57,697 bases of DNA from Verrucomicrobia subdivision 6 bacterium (GCA_947466515.1 CANIEM010000006.1:1-57697); one strand, 5' to 3'. Numbered from the stretch's first letter, positions 1 to 7,705 are shown. Program-made: numbers and translations. The notes: generated by a model not told the origin, from the letters alone.

Positions 1-195
1 CGATCCGGTGAAGTTATAGCTATAACCGGAATCGATGTAGCCGCTGAGCTTCACACCCTTTTGGGCGGTCTCAACGAAGTTATTCTGAACCATCTTTTTA
101 GTATCTTGAGCGGATGCTTCCGGGGCGCTGTCCGCGAGGGACAAGCTGGATGCAGTAACCAAAGCTACTAGATTTAATAGGATCTGTTTAGTCAT
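1..195 (-). CDS. N-terminus of a secreted, probably outer-membrane beta-barrel porin (runs off the window)
   Basis: An ATG at 195 on the minus strand opens a frame of 65 codons with no stop before the window edge. The product starts MTKQILLNLVALVTASSLSL, a basic start followed by a hydrophobic stretch typical of a signal peptide, with a likely cleavage site near the LADSA/ASAQ segment. The first mature residues end in VKLSGYIDSGYSYNF, which resembles the first transmembrane strand of bacterial porin-type barrels; that assignment is inferred from the pattern only. A purine-rich ribosome site (AAGAGGAA) lies just upstream of the ATG. The gene is truncated only by the window boundary, so length and family cannot be confirmed here. 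Confidence 0.6.
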   Translation of the reverse strand, partial: MTKQILLNLVALVTASSLSLADSAPEASAQDTKKMVQNNFVETAQKGVKLSGYIDSGYSYNFTGS

Positions 196-278
196 GGGCG
201 AAGTTCCTCTTTTTAGCACAAACTAGGAAGCTATAGCTTTAAGGGGTAAAAAACAGAAAAATGACTTGTTCAAACTCT

Positions 279-294
279 GTCACGAAGCTGTGAC
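279..294. promoter_or_regulatory. Perfect inverted repeat GTCAC-N6-GTGAC upstream of the porin gene
   Basis: Two perfect 5-base arms, GTCAC and GTGAC, separated by six bases, lie about 85 bases upstream of the porin start. The architecture (short arms, 6-base spacer) is that of a dimeric regulator site such as those bound by CRP/FNR-family proteins, although the arm sequence is not their consensus. It could also be a small hairpin. Only the symmetry is seen; the regulator is unknown. Confidence 0.35.
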
Positions 295-332
295 GGCTGA
301 GTTTTTTCGTCGTATCTTCTTGTATTACAATG

Positions 333-672
333 CGGACAGGGTGGGATTGGTCCCCCGTTACCCTGAGACCTATCCGGATTTCGCCTCTGGCAGATGATAT
401 TCCCTGTCCTCAGAGTAGGTCGGACAGGGTAGGATTGGTCCCCCGTTACCCTGAGACCTAGCCAATTCTCGCGTCCCGCAGAATAGATTCCCTGTCCTCA
501 ATAAGGTCGGACAGGGTGGGATTGGTCCCCCGTTACCCTGAGACCTAGCCGTTTTTCCCCTCCGGGAGGTGAGACACCCTGTCCTCAGAGTAGGTCGGAC
601 AGGGTGGGATTGGTCCCCCGTTACCCTGAGACCTAGCCAATTCTCGCGTCCCGCAGAATGGATTCCCTGTCC
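333..672 (-). repeat. Four tandem 76-nt tRNA-Ser-derived repeat units downstream of the tRNA gene
   Basis: Units lie at 334-409, 422-497, 509-584 and 597-672, each exactly 76 nt and spaced 87-88 bases apart. Each begins GGACAGGG and ends CCCTGTCC, so the ends pair like an acceptor stem. About 18 bases at one end are identical to the 3' end of the tRNA-Ser at 721-807 (one mismatch in the second unit). A central block is conserved and can pair GGTCTC with GGGACC on the minus strand. The middle hairpin differs between units but keeps pairing in several. They lack the TTCGAAT T-loop and T8 of real tRNAs. The layout recalls the rtT repeats after E. coli tyrT. Confidence 0.8.
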
Positions 673-720
673 TCCAACTCTTCGAAGCACAATCGCGGAG
701 CGTTCGGTGCGAAGTAGAGT

Positions 721-807
721 CGGACAGGGTGGGATTCGAACCCACGGTTGGTTTAACCCAACACACGCTTTCCAGGCGAGCCCGATAGACCGCTCCGGCA
801 CCTGTCC
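721..807 (-). tRNA. tRNA-Ser (anticodon GGA)
   Basis: On the minus strand the acceptor stem GGACAGG (801-807) pairs with CCTGTCC (722-728), with G as discriminator. The anticodon loop is CTGGAAA (anticodon GGA, reading UCC/UCU). There is a long class II variable arm (GTTGG/CCAAC) and a standard T arm with loop TTCGAAT. CCA is not encoded. The 3' flank on the minus strand can form an imperfect hairpin (677-720) and leads straight into the tRNA-like repeats. Confidence 0.95.
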
Positions 808-911
808 TTCAACTTGAAATGATAAACATAAACCTGTCCTCCTGCGAGCCGATAAAGAAGGAAGCGCGATCTTAATCTTCATCTTCAGGCCATTATCGGT
901 AATCTATCCCT

Positions 912-1703
912 ATGCCTACCCTGCTCCCTATTTCTGTTTGCATGATTTCGGGAGCCGACTCCGCTCGAATCGGACGTGCCCTCCAAAGCGTTCAAGGGTG
1001 GGTCGCCGAGACGATTGTCGTGGTCAATGACGACGTCACGGATGGTACCGATAAAATCGCCAGCCAGCATGGGGCCAAAGTATTCCGAGAATCGTGGAAA
1101 GAGCATATTGCACAAAAGAACTCGGCCGCGGACAAGGCCACCCAGCCTTGGATCCTGGGCCTCGATTCTGACGAAGAAATCTCCGACAAATTAAAGGATT
1201 CAATTCACCGATTTTTTCTGGCAGCGAAAGATGGGGGTCCTGTCGCCTTGAGGATGGCGCGCTGCTCTCTTTTTCTTGGGCACTGGGTGCGGCATGGCGA
1301 CTGGTATCCCGACTGGCAGATGCGCCTGTGGCGTAAAGGCAAAGCGAGGTGGGGCGGCACCGATCCCCACGATCGACTCATCGTCGAGGGTCGGATCGGA
1401 CGATTGAATGGAGATATCCTCCACTATTCGAATCCGTCTATTTCCAGTTATGTCTCGAAGATTAACTACTTTTCCGATCTCTATTTGGATTCGAGAATCA
1501 AAAAAGGTTCTCGTTGGTCGCCCACCGAAGCAGGATTCCGTGCCTTCTGGAGATTTATGCGGGCGTATTTTATCAGGCTCGGTTTCCTCGACGGATACGC
1601 TGGTTTTTATATTGCCGCTTCCACCTTCTACTCCACCCTCGTCCGTCACACTCGCTTGCTGGAACACAATCTCAGCAAAAAGCCTATCCCGCCTAAGCCC
1701 TAA
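912..1703 (+). CDS. Family 2 glycosyltransferase, KdtX/WaaE-like
   Basis: The 263-residue product has a GT-A fold start (ISVCMISGADSARIGRALQS) and a metal-binding acidic motif at about residues 79-84 (LDSDEE). It also has the GDWYPDWQMRLWRKG segment found in the WaaE/KdtX and LgtF group of lipopolysaccharide inner-core transferases. These proteins move glucose or a related sugar onto core oligosaccharide at the cytoplasmic face of the inner membrane. The C-terminal third contains a hydrophobic aromatic stretch compatible with membrane association. The gene stands alone between the tRNA region and the long gene-free stretch. The acceptor and donor cannot be read from sequence. Confidence 0.85.
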   Translation: MPTLLPISVCMISGADSARIGRALQSVQGWVAETIVVVNDDVTDGTDKIASQHGAKVFRESWKEHIAQKNSAADKATQPWILGLDSDEEISDKLKDSIHRFFLAAKDGGPVALRMARCSLFLGHWVRHGDWYPDWQMRLWRKGKARWGGTDPHDRLIVEGRIGRLNGDILHYSNPSISSYVSKINYFSDLYLDSRIKKGSRWSPTEAGFRAFWRFMRAYFIRLGFLDGYAGFYIAASTFYSTLVRHTRLLEHNLSKKPIPPKP

Positions 1704-2388
1704 TAATGCCATGGGCTCGAAGTTAAAGCGGAAACATCGAATCGCAAAGCACTCACCCGCAACAACTTAAAACGTTTATAATATATTGAAAGACAGGCAG
1801 ATACCCATTAGGATAATGGACATGGTAAGAGTGCTAGATGCTGGACTAAGGGGCGTTCATGCGGATCGGACGCCTGCCCAGAGCAGTAAAACAAATAAAT
1901 GATGCTGAACGGCGGGTTTAACCCCTTTTTGTTGGCATGAGTAAGGTGGCTTTAGGAAAAGAAATAAAAGGGGGGAGAATTTTCACTCCATATGATCTCT
2001 GCGAAACAGAGCTGGAAATTTATCCAACTTCCGATCGTGCCGGCATAAGCGAAGATGGAGTCAGAGCTTGATCAGATCCGGCACTCTTACGACATTTCGT
2101 AGCCTGTTTTGGCCGAGGAACTGGAGGTTTTGCCGAGGTGGAATCAGCACAAAAAAAAATTTAGGAGAAGTTTCAGGACTTCTGGGGAGGACGCCACTGC
2201 CAACCAGTTGAGCGCATCAAGTGGCGCGGCGTCGATTCCCTAATAAGTGGGAAAAGAGTCACCGAATGGAAGTAAGACAGATTATCTTGGCGTTAGAAAG
2301 CCTCGGACTCGCGCAAGCGGGACTGATCGGCCAAGGGCGGCAGCGTGCACAAAAACGTTGCAAAAACCAATAATAGCAAGGAAAAGTC
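1704..2388. other. 685-base stretch without a recognisable gene; probable leader of the polysaccharide operon
   Basis: No frame in this interval looks like a real protein; short frames lack homology I recognise. A TATAAT hexamer at 1777-1782 could be a -10 element but has no clear -35 partner. A weak hairpin followed by TTTTT lies at 1911-1930 (GGGTT/AACCC) and might end transcription of the upstream gene. The stretch ends in the ops-like site at 2336-2348. A short decayed-looking frame near 2170-2275 may be a gene remnant, which I could not identify. Confidence 0.5.
2336..2348 (+). promoter_or_regulatory. ops-like (JUMPstart core) element upstream of the pse locus
   Basis: GGCGGCAGCGTGC matches the enterobacterial ops element GGCGGTAGCGTG(C) at all but one position, and the preceding CAAG matches the JUMPstart context CAAGGGCGG. 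It sits 40 bases before pseB, the first gene of a 20-kb polysaccharide operon, which is the usual setting for ops. In E. coli, ops pauses RNA polymerase and recruits RfaH, a NusG paralog, to prevent Rho termination in long operons. No RfaH, LoaP or UpxY homolog is encoded in the window, so the protein partner is inferred. Confidence 0.55.
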
Positions 2389-3402
2389 ATGACAAAAAAT
2401 ATTCAATCCATCTTAATCACTGGCGGAACTGGCAGTCTTGGGCACGCCCTCGTGGCCGAAATTCTTCAGCGTTTCCCTACAATTCAAAGGCTTGTCATTT
2501 TTAGTCGAGATGAGCTCAAACAGTACGAAATGGCCCAGAAATTCAGCGATCAGCAGTATCCAGCATTGCGTTATTTTATTGGCGATGTTCGCGACAGATC
2601 CCGCCTCAAAAGAGCCCTTGAGGGCATTGATACAGTAATCCACGCCGCCGCTCTGAAACATGTCCCCGCCGCCGAATACAACCCAATGGAATTTATTCAT
2701 ACCAACGTCCTTGGAGCGGAAAACCTGATCGAAGCCTGTATGGATACTGGGGTAAAGAGGGTGGTTGCGTTATCGACCGATAAGGCGGCCGCTCCCATCA
2801 ACCTTTACGGGGCAACAAAACTCTGCAGCGACAAACTCTTCGTTGCCGCGAATAACTACATTGGCAGAGATACAGTTTTGTCTGTTGTTCGGTACGGCAA
2901 TGTTATGGGCTCAAGAGGTTCGGTCATTCCATTCTTTCTCAAACAAGCCAAAGAGGGAGTTCTGCCCATCACCGATCCCGCAATGACTCGATTCAATATC
3001 TCCCTTCAAGAGGGCGTGGATATGGTTCTTTGGGCGTTGGAAAATGCCTTAGGGGGCGAAATATTCGTTCCCAAGATTCCATCGTATAAGATTACGGATA
3101 TGGCTGAAGCCATTGGCCCCAGCTGTAAAAAGCAGATCACGGGGATTCGTCCTGGTGAAAAAATTCATGAGGAGATGATCACATCGAGCGACAGCTATAA
3201 CACAATCGACCTTGGCAAATACTACGCCATTCTTAATACGAGCGGGGGTAAGTCATTTGAGTCGTACGCTGAGATGAAATCGGCCAAAAAAGTTCCTGCA
3301 GGATTTCATTATAACTCAGGGGAAAATCCCCAATTTCTCACCATTCCAGAAATCAGGGGTCTGATCAAAAAACATCTCGACCCCGCGTTCCGTCCCATTT
3401 GA
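2389..3402 (+). CDS. pseB: UDP-N-acetylglucosamine 4,6-dehydratase (inverting), PseB
   Basis: The 337-residue product catalyses the first step of pseudaminic acid synthesis: NADP-dependent 4,6-dehydration and C5 epimerisation of UDP-GlcNAc. It has the Rossmann motif TGGTGSLG near residues 12-19, GDVRD near 65 and the HAAALKHVPAAE segment near 85-96 typical of this family. The active-site block STDKAAAPINLYGATK supplies the Asp-Lys and Tyr-x3-Lys residues. The length equals that of known PseB proteins. Its start has a GGAAAAG ribosome site (AGCAAGGAAAAGTC then ATG). It is the first gene of the locus, directly behind the ops-like site, and its stop overlaps the pseC start. Confidence 0.93.
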   Translation: MTKNIQSILITGGTGSLGHALVAEILQRFPTIQRLVIFSRDELKQYEMAQKFSDQQYPALRYFIGDVRDRSRLKRALEGIDTVIHAAALKHVPAAEYNPMEFIHTNVLGAENLIEACMDTGVKRVVALSTDKAAAPINLYGATKLCSDKLFVAANNYIGRDTVLSVVRYGNVMGSRGSVIPFFLKQAKEGVLPITDPAMTRFNISLQEGVDMVLWALENALGGEIFVPKIPSYKITDMAEAIGPSCKKQITGIRPGEKIHEEMITSSDSYNTIDLGKYYAILNTSGGKSFESYAEMKSAKKVPAGFHYNSGENPQFLTIPEIRGLIKKHLDPAFRPI

Positions 3403-4565
3403 AAAAACAGATCATCCCCTACGCACGTCAGTCGATTGATGAGTCTGATGTCCGTGCTGTCATAAGGGTGCTGAAAAGTGATTTTCTCACCCAAGGGCCA
3501 GAAATTGGAAAGTTTGAGCAGGAATTTGCAAGGTTTTGCGGAGCTAAGTACGCGGTTGCTTGCAGTTCAGCTACAGCTGGTCTCCATCTCTCGGCCACGG
3601 TGCTGGGGATGGGGCCAGGCGATCTCTGGTGGACTTCTCCCAACACCTTTTGTGCCACTGCTGATGCGGCCCTGCGGTGTGGTGCCAGCATCGATTTTAT
3701 CGATATTGAATGGGGCACCTACAATATGAATCTCGGCCTGTTGGAGGATCGATTAAAGCAGGCAGCCCAAAAAAACTGTTTGCCGAAAGTAGTGGCTCCA
3801 GTCCACTTTGCTGGGAATCCGGTAGACATGGAGTTTCTTGAACGGCTACGCAGGCGTTACGGATTCAAGGTGGTGGAGGATGCGGCCCATGCCACAGGCG
3901 CAACGATGAAGGGTCAGCGGGTCGGCTCTTGTAAGTGGTCTGATTTATGCGTTTTCAGCTTTCATGCAGTTAAAATAATAACGACCGGGGAGGGAGGGAT
4001 GATTACGACGAATTCCCGAGAATTACATGAAAAGCTATGCCGTTTACGAACTCATGGGATTACCCGGGATGCGCGAAATCGTCCGCCGAGCCGGAAGTTT
4101 CCTTGGTATTATGAAAAATTGGAACTGGGCAATCACTATCGGATGACCGAAATTCAGGCTGCCCTAGGGCGGAGCCAGCTAAAGAAAATCAAGGCATTCC
4201 ATACGGAGAGAGAAAAAATCGCGGCTTGCTACACGAAGCACTTGCGCCAAGTCCCGCTGGATCTTCCCCGCTTGACGCAAGGAGCACGCTCCTCATGGCA
4301 TCTTTACCCGGTATGCGTACGAGGTGGCGAAAACCTGCGAAACAAAGTCATGAGCCGACTTCACCGCGCCGGGGTTATGGCCAATCTTCATTATCTCCCG
4401 GTGCCACAATTTCGGTTTTATAGAAAACGGAAGGGGCAAAAATATATGCCATGTCCTCAGGCTGAAAAGTTTGCCCGTACGGAAATTAGCCTGCCGATAT
4501 TTCCAGCCATGAAAAAGCAGGCAATCCAAAGGGTCGTTGCTGTACTTGGAAAAGCCCTCAAATGA
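3399..4565 (+). CDS. pseC: UDP-4-amino-4,6-dideoxy-N-acetyl-beta-L-altrosamine transaminase, PseC
   Basis: This is a 388-residue DegT/DnrJ/EryC1-type PLP aminotransferase. The PLP lysine lies in SFHAVKIITTGEGG near residue 195, the acidic cofactor residue in VVEDAAHATGA near 160, and the substrate-site segment in NHYRMTEIQAALG near 250. It aminates C4 of the PseB product, and its position directly after pseB fits that role. The start is TTG at 3399, overlapping the pseB stop in TTGA, so translation is probably coupled. No anomaly in length or key residues is visible. Confidence 0.93.
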   Translation: MKKQIIPYARQSIDESDVRAVIRVLKSDFLTQGPEIGKFEQEFARFCGAKYAVACSSATAGLHLSATVLGMGPGDLWWTSPNTFCATADAALRCGASIDFIDIEWGTYNMNLGLLEDRLKQAAQKNCLPKVVAPVHFAGNPVDMEFLERLRRRYGFKVVEDAAHATGATMKGQRVGSCKWSDLCVFSFHAVKIITTGEGGMITTNSRELHEKLCRLRTHGITRDARNRPPSRKFPWYYEKLELGNHYRMTEIQAALGRSQLKKIKAFHTEREKIAACYTKHLRQVPLDLPRLTQGARSSWHLYPVCVRGGENLRNKVMSRLHRAGVMANLHYLPVPQFRFYRKRKGQKYMPCPQAEKFARTEISLPIFPAMKKQAIQRVVAVLGKALK

Positions 4566-5272
4566 ACCTGTGCGTTATTCCGGCGCGAGGGGGAAGCAAA
4601 CGAATCCCGCGGAAAAATATCCGGGTGTTTGCGGGCAAACCAATGATTGCCTATGCTATTCAAGCAGCCCAAAAATCCGGACTATTTAGCCGGATTGTTG
4701 TCTCTACTGATGATGAGGAGGTGACGAAAATCTCCCGCGAAATTGGCGCCGAGGTGCCCTTCCTGCGTCCTAATGAGCTGTCGGATGATCACACACCGAC
4801 CGTGCCGGTCATTGCCCATGCCATACGAGAATTAGAGGCAAATGGGGGCAACATGAGCTATGTCTGCTGTATTTACCCTTGTGTACCTTTCATTGAGGAG
4901 GAAGATTTAAAAAAAGCATTGTTGCTTTTGGAGCAGGGAAACTCTGAATACTCTTTCCCAGTTGCCGAATATCCTTCGCCTATTCAAAGAGCATTGAAAT
5001 TGGGATTGGGAAACCAAGTATCTCCGTTTTATCCAAAATTTGAGTTGTCTCGAACGCAAGATCTGGAGCGGGCATATCACGACGTAGGGCAATTTTATTG
5101 GGGAAGCAAAAAGGCCTGGCTAACAAATCCTAAGATTCATACTCATGGCTTGGGTTGTGTGATTCCGAGTTGGCGTGTTGCTGATATAGATAACCCTGAA
5201 GACTGGCTACGCGCCGAACAGCTTTACAAAATCTTTTCAAAAAAGAAAAAAACCAGCGAAGAAACAATCTAA
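4562..5272 (+). CDS. pseF: Pseudaminic acid cytidylyltransferase, PseF
   Basis: The 236-residue product is a CMP-sugar synthetase of the NeuA/PseF family. The nucleotide-binding motif IPARGGSKRIPRKNI is at residues 5-19, followed by KPMIAYAI. The C-terminal part has DIDNPEDWLRAE, which carries metal-coordinating aspartates. It activates pseudaminic acid with CTP in the cytoplasm for transfer by a glycosyltransferase. The SRTQDLERAYHDVGQFYWG stretch is typical of PseF rather than NeuA. The start overlaps the pseC stop (ATGA). Confidence 0.9.
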   Translation: MNLCVIPARGGSKRIPRKNIRVFAGKPMIAYAIQAAQKSGLFSRIVVSTDDEEVTKISREIGAEVPFLRPNELSDDHTPTVPVIAHAIRELEANGGNMSYVCCIYPCVPFIEEEDLKKALLLLEQGNSEYSFPVAEYPSPIQRALKLGLGNQVSPFYPKFELSRTQDLERAYHDVGQFYWGSKKAWLTNPKIHTHGLGCVIPSWRVADIDNPEDWLRAEQLYKIFSKKKKTSEETI

Positions 5273-5273
5273 C

Positions 5274-5879
5274 ATGAATGAACAACAAGCTTTCTGGGCA
5301 CAAGATTACGCCAAAGACTACATCCACAAGAACAGCGAATTTAATCAGGTCGTAGGGATTGAGGCCTGGAAAAAAATGATAGTGAAAACAAGCGAGATAA
5401 CATCAGTGCTTGAGTGCGGGTGCAACATCGGTCGGAATATTGGATTTCTCAACACGGTTCTTCCCCAAGCAAAAAAATCGATAATCGAGATCAGTCAGCC
5501 TGCGTTCAGTTTTGTTACTACGCATTATAATATTCACCACAGTTTTCACGGCTCCATTCTTGAGTCAAACCTAGAAGGTAAGTTTGACTTGGTTTTCACA
5601 ATGGGGGTGTTGATCCATATCCACCCAGACGACCTGTTAGCAAATATGCAAAGGGTATTTGATTATTCGAAAAAGTACGTGTTGATTGGTGAATATTTCA
5701 ATCGCACGCCAGTCATGATCGAATATCAGGGGCAGAAGGATAGGCTTTTCAAGAGCGACTTTGGCAAGTTATTCCTCGAAAACTTTTCGGCAGAGCTGAT
5801 CGACTATGGGTTCCTTTGGGGGCACATTTACGACGACGCAGGGTTTGATGATATCACTTGGTGGTTATTTAAAAAATAG
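5274..5879 (+). CDS. Pseudaminic acid biosynthesis-associated methyltransferase
   Basis: The 201-residue product is a class I SAM-dependent methyltransferase. Motif I is LECGCNIGRNIGFL near residue 46, and a later motif reads FDLVFTMGVLIHIHPDDL near 104-121. Ending in GFDDITWWLFKK, the whole pattern is that of the small methylases found next to pse genes and annotated as pseudaminic-acid-associated. The substrate is not known; a methylated derivative of a pathway sugar is the usual guess. It starts 2 bases after the pseF stop. It occupies the place where pseG would normally be expected between pseF and pseH. Confidence 0.8.
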   Translation: MNEQQAFWAQDYAKDYIHKNSEFNQVVGIEAWKKMIVKTSEITSVLECGCNIGRNIGFLNTVLPQAKKSIIEISQPAFSFVTTHYNIHHSFHGSILESNLEGKFDLVFTMGVLIHIHPDDLLANMQRVFDYSKKYVLIGEYFNRTPVMIEYQGQKDRLFKSDFGKLFLENFSAELIDYGFLWGHIYDDAGFDDITWWLFKK

Positions 5880-5956
5880 ACAGAGACATAAAAAGCCGAT
5901 CCGCGGATCAGTCTGCCATTCAGCCTTCAGAAGATTAACCTGCAAAGGAAACAGCC

Positions 5957-6157
5957 ATGAAACTAAAACCAACGAAATACTATATAACAATCATCAATGA
6001 AATTGAAAAAGTCCGCACCAAAAATAATATCAACTGGATGGATGTATTGAGAATTGCCTTTGAGGGAAACCCAGAAAAGGCATTGCGATGCATGAAGAAA
6101 ATCAATAGCCAAGATGGCCAAATCTCACGGCTAATGAAAAAGCTAACCAGAAACTAG
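5957..6157 (+). CDS. Small charged protein of the pse locus, function unknown
   Basis: The 66-residue product is rich in Lys, Arg, Asn and Ile and contains a central KNNINWMDVLRIAFEGNPEK segment, predicted to be mostly helical. An AAAGGAAAC ribosome site precedes the ATG, and the frame fits tightly between neighbours, so it is likely real. I recall similar NNxNWMDLLR small proteins beside nonulosonic acid synthases but cannot verify this here. No catalytic motif is visible. Its place between the methyltransferase and the PseH-like gene suggests a role in the same pathway or complex. Confidence 0.6.
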   Translation: MKLKPTKYYITIINEIEKVRTKNNINWMDVLRIAFEGNPEKALRCMKKINSQDGQISRLMKKLTRN

Positions 6158-6161
6158 CCCT

Positions 6162-6632
6162 TTGAATCTGAAGGCTCGGTTCGCAACGACAAAAGATAAG
6201 GCTCAGCTTTTAGCATGGGCCAACGACGCAGAAATACGAAAACAGAGCTTCATGGCAACAAAAGTAACCAAAGAAGAGCATGATAAATGGTTTTCCAAGG
6301 TTCTTGCAGATCACGACAATCAAAGGTTATTTATCCTAGAAAATAATGATAAAAGTCCATGTGGACAGGTTCGTTTTAGCAGAACCGAAAGGGATGATTG
6401 GGAAATTCATTTTTCAATGGACCCACAGTACCGGGGGCAAGGGCTTGGGGTGCAGCTGATACGTGCTGGTCTCGATGTCTTTTTAGGGCAAGAGCATAGA
6501 TCACGAATAACTGCCAAAGTAAAAAATGACAATGCAGCTTCTTTAAGGATTCTTGCAACAGCAGGATTCCAAGGTGAAGAAAGTTGTGCACCAAACGATT
6601 CAGAAACTAGATTAATTTATATTCCTAAGTGA
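6162..6632 (+). CDS. pseH: GNAT N-acetyltransferase, PseH-like
   Basis: The 156-residue product has the GNAT fold. The RFATTKDKAQLLAWANDAEIRK start is typical of PseH and related aminosugar acetyltransferases. The acetyl-CoA loop is YRGQGLGVQLI near residues 92-102, followed by NDNAASLRILATAGF near 125-139. It would acetylate the 4-amino group made by PseC using acetyl-CoA. The start is TTG at 6162, four bases after the preceding stop. In some bacteria this domain is the C-terminal half of a PseG-PseH fusion; here only the acetyltransferase half is present. Confidence 0.78.
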   Translation: MNLKARFATTKDKAQLLAWANDAEIRKQSFMATKVTKEEHDKWFSKVLADHDNQRLFILENNDKSPCGQVRFSRTERDDWEIHFSMDPQYRGQGLGVQLIRAGLDVFLGQEHRSRITAKVKNDNAASLRILATAGFQGEESCAPNDSETRLIYIPK

Positions 6633-7675
6633 AAATCGGCACACAACTATTTGGGATTACCCACCCGCCCTTTATTATTGTCGAGATGTCCGGCAATCAT
6701 AACCAATCCCTGGAACGGGCACTGATGATTGTAGAGGCCGCCGCTAGGGCAGGGGCAAATGCAATCAAGCTACAGACATATACTGCCGATACCATGACCC
6801 TGGATCTGAAAGAGCGAGAATTTTTTATTTCCGACGATAAAAGCCCCTGGAAAGGCCAAAGCCTTTATGATCTTTATAAAATCGCACATACCCCATGGGA
6901 TTGGCATCAACCGATTTTTGATTGTGCAAAAAAACGTGGTCTCATCTGTTTCAGCACGCCCTTTGATGAAACGGCTGTAGACCTTTTGGAGAAGTTAGGT
7001 GCACCGATCTATAAAATTGCCTCTTTTGAAAACACAGATCTTCCCTTGATTCAGCGTGTGGCAGCGACTGGTAAGCCGCTACTCATATCGACTGGGATGA
7101 CCACTCAGGAAGAACTGGATGAATCGGTGGATGCGGCGAGGAAAGCGGGCTGTAAGGATTTGACCCTGCTCAAATGCACGAGCACATATCCGGCTACACC
7201 GGAAAATAGCAATCTCTTAACCATTCCCTATCTCAAGGACCGATACGGGTGCGAGGTTGGCCTTTCCGACCATACACTTGGGATAGGTGTGGCCGTTGCC
7301 AGCGTTGCGCTTGGAGCTTCTGTGATTGAGAAGCATTTCACCCTGAAACGGTCTGATGGGGGCGTCGATGCCGCATTTTCCATGGAACCGGGCGAAATGG
7401 AAGAGCTCGTTGAAGAAACAAAGCGCGCCTGGCAATCTCTGGGCAAAGTCTTTGTTGGTCCCACAGAAGCCGAGAAGTCGTCCATTACCTTGAGAAGATC
7501 GCTTTACTTCGTAAAAGACCTGCCCGCTGGTCATGTAGTGAAGGAGGGGGACATTCGGCGAATACGTCCAGGAATGGGTTTGCCGCCGAAGGAGTATCAA
7601 AAGTTGATAGGCCGCAAACTGCAAAAGGCTGTGTCGAGAGGAAATCCAACCTCTTGGGATGTGCTTAAGCCTTAA
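6629..7675 (+). CDS. pseI: Pseudaminic acid synthase, PseI
   Basis: The 348-residue product is a NeuB-family enzyme condensing phosphoenolpyruvate with 2,4-diacetamido-2,4,6-trideoxy-altrose. The N-terminal TIM barrel shows VEMSGNHNQSLERA near residues 17-30, IKLQTYTADTMT near 45-56 and GLSDHTLGIGVAVASVALGA near 215. A C-terminal antifreeze-like SAF domain begins near residue 285 (SLYFVKDLPAGHVVKEGDI). The EMSGNHN motif separates PseI from NeuB. The start is GTG at 6629, overlapping the previous stop. Its presence makes pseudaminic acid, rather than sialic or legionaminic acid, the most likely end product. Confidence 0.92.
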   Translation: MKIGTQLFGITHPPFIIVEMSGNHNQSLERALMIVEAAARAGANAIKLQTYTADTMTLDLKEREFFISDDKSPWKGQSLYDLYKIAHTPWDWHQPIFDCAKKRGLICFSTPFDETAVDLLEKLGAPIYKIASFENTDLPLIQRVAATGKPLLISTGMTTQEELDESVDAARKAGCKDLTLLKCTSTYPATPENSNLLTIPYLKDRYGCEVGLSDHTLGIGVAVASVALGASVIEKHFTLKRSDGGVDAAFSMEPGEMEELVEETKRAWQSLGKVFVGPTEAEKSSITLRRSLYFVKDLPAGHVVKEGDIRRIRPGMGLPPKEYQKLIGRKLQKAVSRGNPTSWDVLKP

Positions 7676-7705
7676 GAACACAACACCTTATCTCAAACAG
7701 CATTT

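Noticed and set aside
333-672. CRISPR array
   Set aside because: Conserved parts are longer than the variable parts, units are 76 nt with closing stems, spacers are not unique sequences, and no cas genes are present.
333-672. Four functional tRNA genes
   Set aside because: Units lack T8, the TTCGAAT loop and a paired T stem; no consistent anticodon arm is present.
370-882. Minus-strand reading frames through the tRNA-like array with repeated RSQGNGGPIPPCPT segments
   Set aside because: They translate the tRNA and its repeats, have no ribosome site and no family resemblance. The repetition reflects structured RNA units, not a protein.
2247-2504. 85-residue forward reading frame before pseB
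   Set aside because: It overlaps pseB and the ops-like site, has a random-looking composition and resembles no known protein.
2389-7675. Sialic or legionaminic acid locus
   Set aside because: The PseB signature, the PseI EMSGNHN motif and the pse-type methyltransferase point to pseudaminic acid; NeuC- or LegG-type epimerases are absent.
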